This document shows, piece after piece, positions 38,962 through 52,318 of a DNA stretch of 64,000 nt. Below the pieces are notes generated by a model. It ran no database searches. It saw only the letters and a list, made by a program, of their open reading frames with translations, and was not told where the DNA came from. Positions within the stretch are counted from its first letter, which is position 1, and every line of letters begins with the position of its first letter. This DNA is from Lysobacter solisilvae (GTDB taxonomy: Bacteria; Pseudomonadota; Gammaproteobacteria; Xanthomonadales; Xanthomonadaceae): positions 2,604,001 through 2,668,000 of the forward strand of contig NZ_CP071518.1 in assembly GCF_016613535.2 (NCBI RefSeq), read 5' to 3'. A program made the translations under genes and the position numbers.

Positions 38962-40566
38962 TTACTGCTTGCGCAGTTCGGCCTTGATCAGCGCGATTTC
39001 CCGGCGCAGCTGCGCCAGTTCCGCGTCGCGCTTGTCGACGTCCTTCTTCAGGCCCTGCACGTCGCCGTGGAGCTGCTCGATGTACACGTGGGCGTACTCG
39101 AGTTCCTCCAGCATGCCCTGCGCGCGCTGGCCGACGTTGATCACGCCCTGGCCGTGCGCATTGGTCTGCGCCGGCTGCATCTTCGGCAGGTGGCTGTTCT
39201 TCCACATGAGCTTGGCGTGTTCCTGGATCGACGGGATCCGGAAGTCCTTCTTGAACACGTAGTCCGGCGTGATCGTGCCGGTGACCACCAGGTTGCCGTT
39301 GATGTCGACCGTGTTGCTGGCCAGTGCGCCAACGCGAAGCAGGTTGTTGTCGGCGCCGGCGCCCAGCTTGAACGGGATGCGCGCCGCGGTGGGATCGTCG
39401 GTGATCGTCAGGCGGCCCGAGCCGCTGTTGTTCTTGATGTCCCAGTCGGTGGTGACGCCGGTGGTGAGCAGGTTGCTGATACGGATCGTGGCGTCGCCGG
39501 CGCGGCCGACGTCCAGGCTGGCGGCGGGGGAGGCCGTACCGATGCCGACGTTGCCGGAGGCCGCGATGTCGAGGCTGCTGGTCGGCGCGCCCGGGCGGAT
39601 GCGGAAGGGCAGGCGGCTGCCGGAGGTGACATCGCGCACGAAGAAGTTGGCTTCGTTGCCGGCCACGTCCCAGGTCTGCGCGCTGAAACCACCGGCGTTG
39701 TTCTGCTCGAAGCGGATGGCCGGCGTGTCGCTGGTATTCATGTGGAGGTCGAGCACGGGCGTGCTGGTGCGGAAGCCGACCTTGCCGTTGCTGCCCACGT
39801 AGAAGCTGTTGGTCGGTGCACCGGCGACGACGGTGAACGGCGTCTTGGCGCCCGTCACGTCTTCAATGGAGAACTTGCTCAGGCCGCCGCTGGCCGAGTC
39901 GTTGGCGAGCAGCTGCCAATCGTTGGCCGGGAAACCCGCCGATGCCGAGGTGTCGTCGAAGGCGATGCGGAGGTTGTTCTCTTTCAGGCGGATGGTGTCG
40001 AAGCCGAAGGATTCGTTCAGGACGCAGTCCAGGCCCACGCAGGTGCTGCCCTGGACGATGAGGTCGTCGGGAATCACCTGGTCGGCGGCCGGATTGTCGT
40101 CGGCCAGCGCCTTCATGCTGCGGCGCGTCTGCTCGGTGGCGCTGGTGGACACGAACAGGCGGCCGTCCTGGATGCGGAAGGAGCCGGTTTCCGACTGGGT
40201 CAGGGCCTTGACGGCGCCCCCGCCGGCCTGGCTCGCGCCGCGCACGGTGACGCCGCGCACCGGGGTGATCTCGTAGGTGAAGCTGCCATTGCCCCAGCCG
40301 CCCTTCATCTGACCGGGGGTCAGGATGATCGGCTCGTTGGCCATGTACAGGTTCTCGAACACCGCGCCGCTCGGCGCGACCAGGCGGACCTGGTAGGCGG
40401 GGGCGGCGATGCGCGGGTACAGCTGGACCGAACCGCCTCGGGCTTCGGCCTGTCCACCGGGCGAATTACCGGCGCTGGTGGGGAAGGCGACCGTCGAGAT
40501 GAAGACGGCGGTGGACAGAGCGAGCGCCGACACCAGCATGGCGGTCGGGAAGGAATGAGGTCTCAT
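38962..40566 (-). CDS. Secreted tail-fibre-like protein with C-terminal coiled coil
   Basis: 534 residues. The second ATG (MRPHSFPTAMLVSALALS) was chosen because AGGGGAA lies between the two candidate starts. After a signal peptide come repeated beta units of the type GNVGIGTASPAASLDVGRAGDATIRI, as in phage tail-fibre and S74-type trimeric stalks. The C-terminus is a heptad coiled coil (LHGDVQGLKKDVDKRDAELAQLRREIALIKAELRKQ), which could trimerise. No S74 endosialidase catalytic motif was recognised. No phage genes are nearby. Probably a surface or secreted fibre. Confidence 0.78.
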   Translation of the reverse strand: MRPHSFPTAMLVSALALSTAVFISTVAFPTSAGNSPGGQAEARGGSVQLYPRIAAPAYQVRLVAPSGAVFENLYMANEPIILTPGQMKGGWGNGSFTYEITPVRGVTVRGASQAGGGAVKALTQSETGSFRIQDGRLFVSTSATEQTRRSMKALADDNPAADQVIPDDLIVQGSTCVGLDCVLNESFGFDTIRLKENNLRIAFDDTSASAGFPANDWQLLANDSASGGLSKFSIEDVTGAKTPFTVVAGAPTNSFYVGSNGKVGFRTSTPVLDLHMNTSDTPAIRFEQNNAGGFSAQTWDVAGNEANFFVRDVTSGSRLPFRIRPGAPTSSLDIAASGNVGIGTASPAASLDVGRAGDATIRISNLLTTGVTTDWDIKNNSGSGRLTITDDPTAARIPFKLGAGADNNLLRVGALASNTVDINGNLVVTGTITPDYVFKKDFRIPSIQEHAKLMWKNSHLPKMQPAQTNAHGQGVINVGQRAQGMLEELEYAHVYIEQLHGDVQGLKKDVDKRDAELAQLRREIALIKAELRKQ

Positions 40567-40843
40567 CAAGTGTTTCCCCTGCATTGGATGTCATATCCCC
40601 CACGCCTGGCAGGCGTGTCACAGCGCGCGGCCGACGACCGGGGCGCGGGTCCTGCTGTGGCTGCACACGATAACGTGACGGCGTTCACTTGTCGGTCATT
40701 TTTGCGAAAATCCTGTGATCCCCGCGGGAGGGGCCGGCAGGCCCTTGAAGGGGGGCTGAAAGGCCGTGATTGCCCAAACTCGCACCGCCCCGCGACAATG
40801 GTGGTCTTGCGCCGCCGTGGCGGTGCACCCATAGGGAGTTCCC
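40567..40843. promoter_or_regulatory. Divergent intergenic region, fibre gene and FKBP gene
   Basis: 277 bp that must hold both promoters. No consensus -35/-10 pair stands out. An AT-rich patch at 40696-40716 (TCATTTTTGCGAAAATCCTG) is the likeliest place for the FKBP promoter. Confidence 0.35.
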
Positions 40844-41779
40844 ATGAAGTTTTCGCTGCGCGGCCTGGTCGCGCTGTTTTCCGCCGCGGCCCTGCTGTTT
40901 TCGACCGCCTACGCCCAGGACAAGACCGTGCTCAGTACCGAACGCGACAAAGTGAGTTACATGGTGGGTTCCGACATCGGCCGGTCGATCGCGCCGGTCG
41001 GCCCCGACCTCGACCTGGCCGCTTTCGAGCGCGCCATCCGCAATGCCTTCGATGGCGGCAAGCCGCTGCTGACGCCGGATGAGGCGCGCAGCACGGGCCA
41101 AGCCCTGATGGCCCGCATCAGCGCGCGCAGTGGTCAGACGCCGCCCCCGGGTGAAACGCCCACGGTCGGCAAGGACAAGGTCGGCCTGCTCGTCGGTACC
41201 GACGTCGGCCGTTCCCTGACCCCCATCAAGGAGGAGATCGATCTGGCGGTGGTCCTGCAGGCCGTGCGCACGGCGCTGGCCAAGGGCACCCCGCTGATGA
41301 CCGACGCGGAGTCGGAAGCCGTCCGCAAGGCGTTCTCGACGCGCATGAACGCGCAGATGGAAGCCAAGGCCAGCGCCGCGCAGAAGAAGAACCAGGAAGA
41401 TGGCGAGCGCTTCCTCGCGTCCAACAAGGCGAACAAGGGCGTGGTCACCACCCCGTCGGGCCTGCAGTACATGATCCTGCGCCCGGGCTCGGGCCCGCGT
41501 CCGAAGACCACCGACACTGTCCGCGTGAACTACGAAGGCTCCCTGCTGGACGGCACCGTGTTCGACAGCTCCTACCAGCGGGGCACCCCGGCCGAGTTCC
41601 CCCTCAACCAGGTGATCGCCGGCTGGACCGAAGGCGTGTCGATGATGCCGGTGGGCGCCAAGTACCGCTTCTGGGTGCCGGGCAACCTGGCCTATGGCGC
41701 CAAGGGCACCCCGGGCGGCCCGATCGGCCCCAATGCGACACTGGCCTTCGACGTCGAGTTGTTGTCGATCGTCCCCTGA
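40844..41779 (+). CDS. FKBP-type peptidyl-prolyl isomerase with doubled N-terminal domain
   Basis: 311 residues with a signal peptide ending near AYA-Q. Two FKBP_N-like dimerisation segments follow each other: [35 protein letters not shown] at about 35-69 and [35 protein letters not shown] at about 111-145. The C-terminal FKBP domain has [41 protein letters not shown] and [13 protein letters not shown]. It is periplasmic, a FkpA/Mip-type foldase. The doubled N-domain is unusual; most relatives have one. A shorter lipoprotein paralogue follows. Confidence 0.92.
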   Translation: MKFSLRGLVALFSAAALLFSTAYAQDKTVLSTERDKVSYMVGSDIGRSIAPVGPDLDLAAFERAIRNAFDGGKPLLTPDEARSTGQALMARISARSGQTPPPGETPTVGKDKVGLLVGTDVGRSLTPIKEEIDLAVVLQAVRTALAKGTPLMTDAESEAVRKAFSTRMNAQMEAKASAAQKKNQEDGERFLASNKANKGVVTTPSGLQYMILRPGSGPRPKTTDTVRVNYEGSLLDGTVFDSSYQRGTPAEFPLNQVIAGWTEGVSMMPVGAKYRFWVPGNLAYGAKGTPGGPIGPNATLAFDVELLSIVP

Positions 41780-41900
41780 CCCCGATGGGCCAGGCCTCGT
41801 GCCGGGCCCATTCTCCAACCGCCGTTCGCGAGTGGCCCACGGCCACCATCGTGGACTGGCGGTCCCGTTTTCCCCGAATCAACAGACCCAGGAGTTCCAG

Positions 41901-42683
41901 ATGACCCGTTTCCCGCGCCACGCCGCCGTGGCCCTGGCCGTGGCCACGCTGGCCGTGTCCGTCACCGCCTGCAACCCTCCGGCCGACAAGGCCAAGCCCG
42001 CTGACAAGGCCGAAGCCGCCAAGGGCGATGAAGGCCCGCAGATCGCCGGCCTGCCGACCGAGAAGGAAAAGGTCAGCTACATGATCGGCATGCAGATGGC
42101 CAAGAGCCTGGAGCCGGTCAAGGAAGAGGTCGACGTCGACATGATCGCCAAGGCGATCAAGGCCTCGCTGGCTGGCGAGAAGATGCTGATGGACGAAAAG
42201 CAGGCGCAGGCCATTGCCGAATCGTTCGGGCAGAAGATGCAGGCCAAGCAGATCGCCAAGATGATGGCCGATGCGAAGAAGAACCTGGCCGACGGCCAGA
42301 AGTTCCTGGCCGAGAACGCCAAGAAGCCGGGCGTCAAGACCACCGCGTCGGGCCTGCAGTACGAGATCGTCAAGCAGGGCACCGGCCCGGTCCCGAAGGA
42401 TACCGACGTGGTGCGCGTGCACTACAAGGGCATGCTGCTCGACGGCAAGACGTTCGACAGCTCGATCGATCGCGGCGAGCCGGCGACCTTCCCGCTCACC
42501 GGCGTGATCCCCGGCTGGCGCGAAGGCCTGGCCCTGATGCCGGTCGGCAGCAAGTACAAGTTCTGGATCCCGTCGAACATCGCCTACGGCGAGAGCGGCA
42601 CGCAGGGTGGCCCGATCGGCCCGAACGCGACGCTGGCCTTCGAAGTCGAGCTGCTCGAGATCGTCAAGTCCGACGCGAAGTAA
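41901..42683 (+). CDS. FKBP-type peptidyl-prolyl isomerase lipoprotein (FkpA/Mip-like)
   Basis: 260 residues. Lipobox S-V-T-A-C after [10 protein letters not shown] predicts a lipoprotein. One FKBP_N dimerisation segment ([30 protein letters not shown]), a long helix, then the FKBP catalytic domain: [46 protein letters not shown] 6 nt upstream of the ATG. It probably arose by duplication with the gene before it, 121 bp away, and acts as a periplasmic folding helper. A Mip-like virulence role cannot be told from sequence. Confidence 0.93.
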   Translation: MTRFPRHAAVALAVATLAVSVTACNPPADKAKPADKAEAAKGDEGPQIAGLPTEKEKVSYMIGMQMAKSLEPVKEEVDVDMIAKAIKASLAGEKMLMDEKQAQAIAESFGQKMQAKQIAKMMADAKKNLADGQKFLAENAKKPGVKTTASGLQYEIVKQGTGPVPKDTDVVRVHYKGMLLDGKTFDSSIDRGEPATFPLTGVIPGWREGLALMPVGSKYKFWIPSNIAYGESGTQGGPIGPNATLAFEVELLEIVKSDAK

Positions 42684-42690
42684 CACCATC

Positions 42691-42720
42691 CCGCGCCGCC
42701 GTCGTTTGACGGCGGCGCGG
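42691..42720 (+). terminator. GC-rich hairpin after the FKBP pair
   Basis: A 13-bp stem CCGCGCCGCCGTC / GACGGCGGCGCGG with a GTTT loop, 7 bp after the stop. The T-tract is poor (CGTCTTC), so termination may be inefficient. Confidence 0.65.
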
Positions 42721-42833
42721 CGTCTTCGGCCCCCAGGTCCTGGCTCGTCCGTGGACCTGCACGGCTTGCGATACCCTGCGCTCCCACGTCGCGGCCCGGC
42801 CGCGACCCCGGACCCAAGAAGAAGAGAATCCAC

Positions 42834-44184
42834 ATGCGCGCCACCATTTTCGGCACGGGCTACGTTGGCCTGGTCACCGGTACCTGCCTGGCCGAGGTTG
42901 GCCACGACATCGTGTGCGTCGACATCGACGCGGCCAAGGTCGAGGGCCTCAACAATGGCGTGATCCCGATCTACGAGCCCGGCCTGGAGCCGATGGTGAA
43001 GGCGAACCACGCGGCCGGCCGGCTGCACTTCACCACCGATGCGGCCACCGCGGTTGGTCATGGGGACATCATCTTCATTGCCGTGGGCACTCCCCCCCGA
43101 CGAGGACGGCAGCGCCGACCTGAAGTACGTGCTGGCCGTGGCCCGCACCATCGGCCAGAACCTCGGGCGCCCCGCGGTGATCGTCGACAAGTCGACCGTT
43201 CCGGTGGGCACCGCCGACAAGGTGCGCGCCGTGATCGCGCAGGAACTGGCGGCACGTGGCGTCCAGATCGACTTCGACGTCGCATCCAATCCCGAATTCC
43301 TGAAGGAGGGCGATGCCGTCAACGACTGCATGCGTCCCGACCGCATCGTGATCGGTGCCAGCAACCCGGCATCGATCGAGCACCTCAAGCGCCTGTACGC
43401 GCCGTTCAACCGCAATCACGAGCGCATCGTGGCGATGGACGTGCGTTCGGCCGAGCTGACCAAGTACGCGGCCAACGCGATGCTGGCCACCAAGATCAGT
43501 TTCATGAACGAGATGGCCAACATCGCCGAACGCGTCGGGGCGGACATCGAACACGTGCGCCATGGCATCGGCTCGGATCCGCGCATCGGCTACAGCTTCA
43601 TATATCCCGGCGCCGGCTACGGCGGCTCGTGCTTCCCCAAGGACGTGCAGGCGCTGGAGAAGACGGCCAAGCAGTACGGCTACCGCGCCCAGATCCTGGA
43701 AGCGGTCGAGGCGGTCAACGATCGCCAGAAGAGCCGTTTGTTCGAGCTGATCCAGGCCCATTACAACGGCAACCTGGCCGGCAAGACGTTCGCCGTGTGG
43801 GGGCTGGCCTTCAAGCCCAACACCGATGACATGCGCGAGGCCTCCAGCCGGACGCTGCTGGCCAAGCTGTGGGAAGCCGGCGCCAAGGTGCGGGCCTACG
43901 ACCCGGAAGCCGGCCACGAAGCGCAGCGCGTCTTCGGCGAGCGCGACGACCTGGTGCTGTGCGATTCCGACCACGCGGCCGTGGCCGGCGCCGATGCGCT
44001 GGTGGTGGTGACCGAGTGGAAACAGTTCCGCAGCCCGGATTTCACCCGCCTGCGCGATGCGTTGCCCGACAAGGTCATCTTCGACGGACGCAACATCTAT
44101 CAGCCTGCCGAGGTCGAGGAATCGGGCATTGCCTATTACGGGATCGGGCGCGGCCGCTCGGTGCAGGGCAGGGGATCGGCGTGA
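42834..44184 (+). CDS. ugd: UDP-glucose 6-dehydrogenase, with a one-base frameshift
   Basis: It makes UDP-glucuronate for exopolysaccharide or LPS. The N-terminal NAD-binding [10 protein letters not shown] is in one frame; from about 43100 the other frame carries [22 protein letters not shown], the catalytic cysteine in [12 protein letters not shown] and the C-terminal UDP-binding domain. The break is in a run of seven C at 43092-43098. With six, [12 protein letters not shown] reads through and the enzyme has 449 residues, the family norm. Most likely a sequencing or homopolymer error. Confidence 0.92.
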
Positions 44185-44193
44185 GCCGGCGAC

Positions 44194-44427
44194 ATGACGC
44201 CTGAACAGCTGGAGATGCGGCTGGCTGAACTGGAAACGCGCGTGGCGTTCCAGGAGCACGCGCTGGGAGAGTTGAGCGACGCGCTGGCGATGGCCCGCGA
44301 CGACGAGGCGCGCACGGCGCTGCTCCTGCACCGCGCGCTGGAGGAACTCAAGGCGATCCGCAGTACCCTGTCCGCCAGCCCGGTCACCGGCGATGCCTCG
44401 CTGGAACCGCCGCCTCCGCACTACTGA
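44194..44427 (+). CDS. slyX: SlyX family protein
   Basis: A 77-residue coiled-coil protein: LEMRLAELETRVAFQEHALGELSDALAMA is the SlyX signature, ending in a PPPHY tail, which is very typical of SlyX. The function is unknown in all bacteria. It starts 9 bp after ugd, so it is probably in the same transcript. Confidence 0.92.
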   Translation: MTPEQLEMRLAELETRVAFQEHALGELSDALAMARDDEARTALLLHRALEELKAIRSTLSASPVTGDASLEPPPPHY

Positions 44428-44454
44428 TCCACTCGAACACGCTGGCGTTACGAA

Positions 44455-45156
44455 ATGACCGACAGTCTCCGCGACCAACTTCTGGGTCTGGGCTTCAAGC
44501 CTGCCCCCAAGCCCGAGCGTCCCGCGCAGGGCCGTCCCGCCGGTCAGCCGACGGGCAAGGCACAGGGCCGGCCACAGGACCGTCCTGCGCACGGCAAGCC
44601 CGGCGGGCGTCCCGGCGACCGGTCGCAACAGCGGGCGGGCGAGCGCACGCAGCCCCCCCGCGGCGATCGCCCGCAGCAGCGTTCCGGCGACCGGCCGCAA
44701 CAACGCACCGGCGGAAAGCCGCGCACCCGCGAGGAGATCGATCTCGCCAAGGCATACGCCTTGCGGGCGCAGCGCGAGAAGGACGAACGCATCGCGGCGG
44801 AGGCCGCCAAGCAGGAAGAGGCGCGCAAGCGCCGCGAAGCCCGCGCGCAGGTGACCGAGCTGGTGAAGGACAAGGCCCTCAACCAGGCCGACGCCGACAT
44901 CGCCCGCCATTTCCCCTACGGCGGCAAGATCAAGCGCATCTACGTGACCGCCGACCAGCTCAAGGCGCTCAACGCCGGCGAGCTGGGCGTGCTGCAGCTT
45001 GACGGGCGCTACCTGCTGGTAACCGCGACGCTGCTGGCGGAGGCCGAAGGCATCTTCCCCGCCGCGGTGGCGCTGAAGGTCGACCCCGATGCCCCGGCTG
45101 GCGATGACCCGTATGCCGATCCGATGTACCAGGTGCCCGACGACCTGGTCTGGTGA
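44455..45156 (+). CDS. DUF2058 (YaiL-type) nucleic-acid-associated protein
   Basis: 233 residues. N-terminal MTDSLRDQLLGLGFKP and C-terminal FPYGGKIKRIYVTADQLKALNAGELGVLQLDGRYLLV define DUF2058. Between them is a long low-complexity, very basic stretch of Gly/Gln/Arg/Pro repeats (PQQRSGDRPQQRTGGKP, residues 17-92), then a charged helix (AQREKDERIAAEAAKQEEARKRREARA). The basic disordered region suggests RNA or DNA binding. It is 28 bp after slyX. Confidence 0.9.
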   Translation: MTDSLRDQLLGLGFKPAPKPERPAQGRPAGQPTGKAQGRPQDRPAHGKPGGRPGDRSQQRAGERTQPPRGDRPQQRSGDRPQQRTGGKPRTREEIDLAKAYALRAQREKDERIAAEAAKQEEARKRREARAQVTELVKDKALNQADADIARHFPYGGKIKRIYVTADQLKALNAGELGVLQLDGRYLLVTATLLAEAEGIFPAAVALKVDPDAPAGDDPYADPMYQVPDDLVW

Positions 45157-45198
45157 GGCGCGTACGCCGGCGCCTGCGCCGGCGCGCCCGGACCGCGT

Positions 45199-45867
45199 TC
45201 AGTCCACGTCCAGTCCGACGATTTCTCCGGCCCTGCGGGCCAGACGTCGGACCGAGGATTCGCCGGGATCGCGGATCAGCCGGTGCGACCCATGCGGCAC
45301 GGGCGAGGCATCCAGGTCGTGCGGCGCGACGTTCTTGCCGGGGACACCGGCATGGAACTCGATACCCGCCGCGGCGTAGCAGTGTTGCACCATCGCCGAG
45401 CAGTACAGCGCGCCTTCCTGCGCCAGGAGGTTGTCGCGACGGCGCAGGCGTGTGCTGTGCATCGCCAGCAGCGTGCCGGCCAGTTCGCGCAGCGAGTAGC
45501 AGCACAGGCCGGCCAGCAGGTCGAGCGCGGCGACCTGCACCTGCCGCGTTTGCACGTCGTCCAGGTTGAAATCCAGGATCGCCAGGTTGGGGAAAGCCTG
45601 GTCGTCGAAGTAGCGCGAGGCACGATTTTCCTGCACGCCCAGGCGGATCTGCTTGAACCTCAGGTCCAGGTCGGACTCGATCACCCACCAGTGGCCGTCG
45701 CTGCGCTGCTCGCTGAAGATGAAGGCGTGCGACCACAGGCTGCGGCGGCTGTCGGGCGTAAGCGGCGCCTGCGCCTTGCGGATCAGCTTGTTGACCAGGT
45801 CGCGGCCACCGCACAGGCCGATCCGGCCGGGCGCTGCGTGCTGGGCGATGAAGTCGGCGTTGTTCAT
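45199..45867 (-). CDS. YiiX-like permuted papain-fold (NlpC/P60 superfamily) protein
   Basis: 222 residues. A His in SLWSHAFIFSEQ and a Cys in ALYCSAMVQHCY are in the circularly permuted order of YiiX/DUF830 proteins, which hydrolyse amide or thioester-like bonds, possibly in lipids or peptides. No signal peptide is visible, so it may be cytoplasmic. Start at MNNADFIAQHAAPGRIGLCGG; an upstream ATG at 45924 is possible. Convergent with the DUF2058 gene. Confidence 0.72.
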   Translation of the reverse strand: MNNADFIAQHAAPGRIGLCGGRDLVNKLIRKAQAPLTPDSRRSLWSHAFIFSEQRSDGHWWVIESDLDLRFKQIRLGVQENRASRYFDDQAFPNLAILDFNLDDVQTRQVQVAALDLLAGLCCYSLRELAGTLLAMHSTRLRRRDNLLAQEGALYCSAMVQHCYAAAGIEFHAGVPGKNVAPHDLDASPVPHGSHRLIRDPGESSVRRLARRAGEIVGLDVD

Positions 45868-46040
45868 GAGGTGGGAAGCCGGGTGGACGCCGTCATCGTG
45901 CCATGCCGCTTCGAGCCTGCACATGGCGTCTGGAGGCCCGTGCCGTTACGGGGGGCGGCGCACGACGAGTGTCGGCTGCGGGGCCGCAAGGCTCAAGCCG
46001 GTGGGGCAGGCGTCCTACCCCCCGCTGACGTACCCGCGGC
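45868..46040. other. Intergenic region, nothing clear
   Basis: 173 bp between the YiiX-like gene and metH. No clear terminator hairpin with a T-tract was found. Confidence 0.35.
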
Positions 46041-48740
<2,700 letters not shown>

Positions 48741-48811
48741 TACGTTCAGGGCGGTGTCCGTGAGGAATGGAACGGTGGGCGGGCGGCCCGGCCGCGCGGG
48801 CCGGACCGTGC

Positions 48812-49909
48812 TCAGGCGGCGTCGGCCAGTTGCGGCACCTGGCGCGGGGCCACGTCCGCCACGGCCGCGGCGATCGCGGCGATGTGCTCGGGCGTCGTGC
48901 CGCAGCAGCCGCCGACAAGATTGAGCAGCCCTGCCTGGGCGAACTCGCGCAGGACTCCGGCCATGTCTTCGGGCGTCTCGTCGTAGCCGCCGAAGGCGTT
49001 TGGCAGGCCCGCGTTCGGGTGCGTGCTCACGTAGGTGTCGGCGACCTGCGCCAGCACGTCGACGTGCACGCGAAGGTCCTTGGCGCCGAGCGCGCAGTTC
49101 AGGCCGATGGACAGCGGCTGCGCGTGGCGCACCGAGTACCAGAACGCTTCCGCGGTCTGCCCGGACAGGGTGCGGCCCGATGCGTCGGTGATCGTGCCGG
49201 AGATCATGATCGGCAGGCGGCCACCGCGGGCGTCGAAGACTTCCTCGACCGCGAACAGCGCGGCCTTGGCGTTGAGCGTGTCAAAGATCGTCTCGACCAT
49301 GATGATGTCCGCCCCGCCGTCGATCAGGCCTTCGGTGGCTTCGCGGTAGGCCACGCGGAGCTCGTCGAAACTGATCGCGCGGAAGCCAGGCCGGTTGACG
49401 TCGGGACTGAGCGAGGCGGTGCGGCTGGTCGGGCCCAGCACGCCGATCACGAAGCGCGGGCGCGACGGGTCCAGCGCCTGGGCGTCTTCACAGGCGGAAC
49501 GGGCCAGGCGTGCGCCGGTTTCGTTGAGTTCGCGCGCCAGGTGCTCCAGGCCGTAGTCGGCCAGCGAAATGGTGGTCGAATTGAAGGTGTTGGTTTCGAT
49601 CAGGTCCGCGCCGGCGGCCAGGTACTGGGCGTGGATCTCGGCGATGATTTCCGGGCGCGAGAGGCTGAGCAGGTCGTTGTTGCCGCGCTGGTCGCGCGCG
49701 CAGCCGCAGTCTGCGCCGTGGTCGTGGTCGCCGGGGCGGTGCTCGTGGTCGTAGCCGCTCGCGAAGCGCGTGCCGCGATAGTCCTCTTCCTGCAGTTCGT
49801 GGCGCTGGATCATCGTGCCCATTGCGCCGTCGATGATGGCGATGCGTTCGCGCAGCAGCGTTTCCAGCGACTGGGCCCGGACGGGGTCGAGCCAGGGGAG
49901 GGTCTTCAT
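48812..49909 (-). CDS. metH: Homocysteine S-methyltransferase subunit of split methionine synthase
   Basis: 365 residues equal to the N-terminal MetH module: [32 protein letters not shown], and the zinc cysteines in GLNCALG and [12 protein letters not shown] loop at about residues 52-73 is 15-20 residues longer than in E. coli MetH and is rich in His, Asp and Cys ([19 protein letters not shown]). The start at [10 protein letters not shown] is 1 bp after the stop of the ArsR-methyltransferase gene. It works with the following gene to make methionine. Confidence 0.94.
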   Translation of the reverse strand: MKTLPWLDPVRAQSLETLLRERIAIIDGAMGTMIQRHELQEEDYRGTRFASGYDHEHRPGDHDHGADCGCARDQRGNNDLLSLSRPEIIAEIHAQYLAAGADLIETNTFNSTTISLADYGLEHLARELNETGARLARSACEDAQALDPSRPRFVIGVLGPTSRTASLSPDVNRPGFRAISFDELRVAYREATEGLIDGGADIIMVETIFDTLNAKAALFAVEEVFDARGGRLPIMISGTITDASGRTLSGQTAEAFWYSVRHAQPLSIGLNCALGAKDLRVHVDVLAQVADTYVSTHPNAGLPNAFGGYDETPEDMAGVLREFAQAGLLNLVGGCCGTTPEHIAAIAAAVADVAPRQVPQLADAA

Positions 49910-49910
49910 G

Positions 49911-50873
49911 TCAGTTCTTCCTCGCGGTCTTGAGGGTCTCGCCGCCGGGGCGCTGGGCAATCAGGGCGATGACCTCGAAATGCGGCGGGCGGCGTTCGCG
50001 GGTGACGGTGTCGCAGCTGATCACCTCGAGCCCGGCCTTGGTGGTGAAACGGGTGAGGTCCTTCTCGCTGAAGCCCAGGTTGAGGTGCCCGAAGGCCTCC
50101 ACCGTCTGCCGGTGCTCGTGGCGGGCCAGGCTGGTGAGCAGCAGCAGGCCACCGGGGCGCAGCACGCGCCCGGCCTCCGCCACGGCCTGGGCCGGGTGTT
50201 CGGCGTAGGTCAGGGCGTGCATCAGCACGACCATGTCGAAATGGGCGTCGGGAAAGGGCAGCGCGTGCATGTCGCCCTCGCGTACCTCGACATTGCGCAG
50301 CCGGCGCAGGCGCTCGGACGCCGCTGCGACGACCTTGGTGCTCGCGTCCAGGCACACGTACCGCCGGGCGTGCGGGGCCAGCAGCTCGGCGAGCACGCCG
50401 TCGCCGGAGGCGATGTCCAGCACGTCCCCGGGCTGCAGCAGGGGCAGGGCGGAGCGGGCCAGCGCTTCCCAGGTCCGGCCGGGGGAGTAGTGGCGCTCCA
50501 TGTCGCCGGCCACGGTGTCGGCCCAGTTCTGGTCGTTGGCGCGCGCGGCCAGGACCTCGCCCACGCGATCGCGGTCCTGGCGCAGCAGGGGGTCATCGCT
50601 GCCCTCGCGCAGGGTCTGCCAGAGCGCCCGCTGGGCGGCGTCGAGCGCGGCGTCGTCGAAGCGGTAGTAGGCCGACACGCCGGCGCGGCGATCGCGCACC
50701 AGGCCGGCCTCCTTGAGTTTGGACAAGTGCGTGGAGACGCGGGGCTGGGCCAGGCGGGTGATGGCCGACAGTTCGGCCACGGTGAGCTCCTCGCGCTCCA
50801 GCAGTGCGAGCAGGCGCACGCGGGTCGCGTCGGCGAACACCTTCAGTCGTAGCGACCAGCCTTCAAGATCCAT
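49911..50873 (-). CDS. ArsR-type regulator fused to a SAM-dependent methyltransferase domain (SahR-like)
   Basis: 320 residues: an ArsR winged helix ([35 protein letters not shown], about 30-64), then a class I methyltransferase fold with [28 protein letters not shown] (about 150-177). This architecture matches SahR, a repressor of methionine-cycle genes that senses S-adenosylhomocysteine. No metal-binding Cys motif was seen. It heads the split metH operon, and an 18-bp dyad lies just upstream. SAH sensing is inferred from the family. Confidence 0.88.
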   Translation of the reverse strand: MDLEGWSLRLKVFADATRVRLLALLEREELTVAELSAITRLAQPRVSTHLSKLKEAGLVRDRRAGVSAYYRFDDAALDAAQRALWQTLREGSDDPLLRQDRDRVGEVLAARANDQNWADTVAGDMERHYSPGRTWEALARSALPLLQPGDVLDIASGDGVLAELLAPHARRYVCLDASTKVVAAASERLRRLRNVEVREGDMHALPFPDAHFDMVVLMHALTYAEHPAQAVAEAGRVLRPGGLLLLTSLARHEHRQTVEAFGHLNLGFSEKDLTRFTTKAGLEVISCDTVTRERRPPHFEVIALIAQRPGGETLKTARKN

Positions 50874-50892
50874 GTTCAGCCTTATATCAACC

Positions 50893-50910
50893 TATCGCGA
50901 TATAGCGATA
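50893..50910. promoter_or_regulatory. Operator-like dyad TATCGC-N6-GCGATA
   Basis: A perfect 6-bp inverted repeat around GATATA, 20 bp upstream of the SahR-like gene start, in an AT-rich spot that likely contains its promoter. It is the natural candidate site for autoregulation of the regulator-metH operon. Confidence 0.65.
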
Positions 50911-51039
50911 AGTGTGATCCGCGCGGGCCCGGGGGTCAACCCGCGGGCCGTGCCGGACATGGCGGAGTGCCGGCACGGTGGGGTTCTCCGGCCGTCGCGG
51001 CTACAATTCTTGTTTCAACAACACGCGCAGGGTGCCCAC

Positions 51040-52200
<1,161 letters not shown>

Positions 52201-52318
52201 CTCACGCCTTTTCGGCCCGTGCCGCCTGCCGGCGGATCACGGGCCGCGTTCCATCGGTCGCCGCTTCAAGTAATTGCACTAGATCCATTCATCTTTCGCA
52301 ATTGGATTCCCCATTGCC

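Noticed and set aside
37001..40566. Prophage remnant
   Set aside because: A tail-fibre-like repeat alone is not enough: no capsid, terminase, lysis or integrase genes are present, and all three proteins have signal peptides.
43039..44184. A separate gene starting at 43039
   Set aside because: It is the second part of ugd after a one-base frameshift; the first part supplies the NAD-binding motif.
50874..51039. SAM or cobalamin riboswitch for metH
   Set aside because: The leader before the regulator is too short and shows no B12-box or SAM aptamer; a protein operator dyad explains regulation better.
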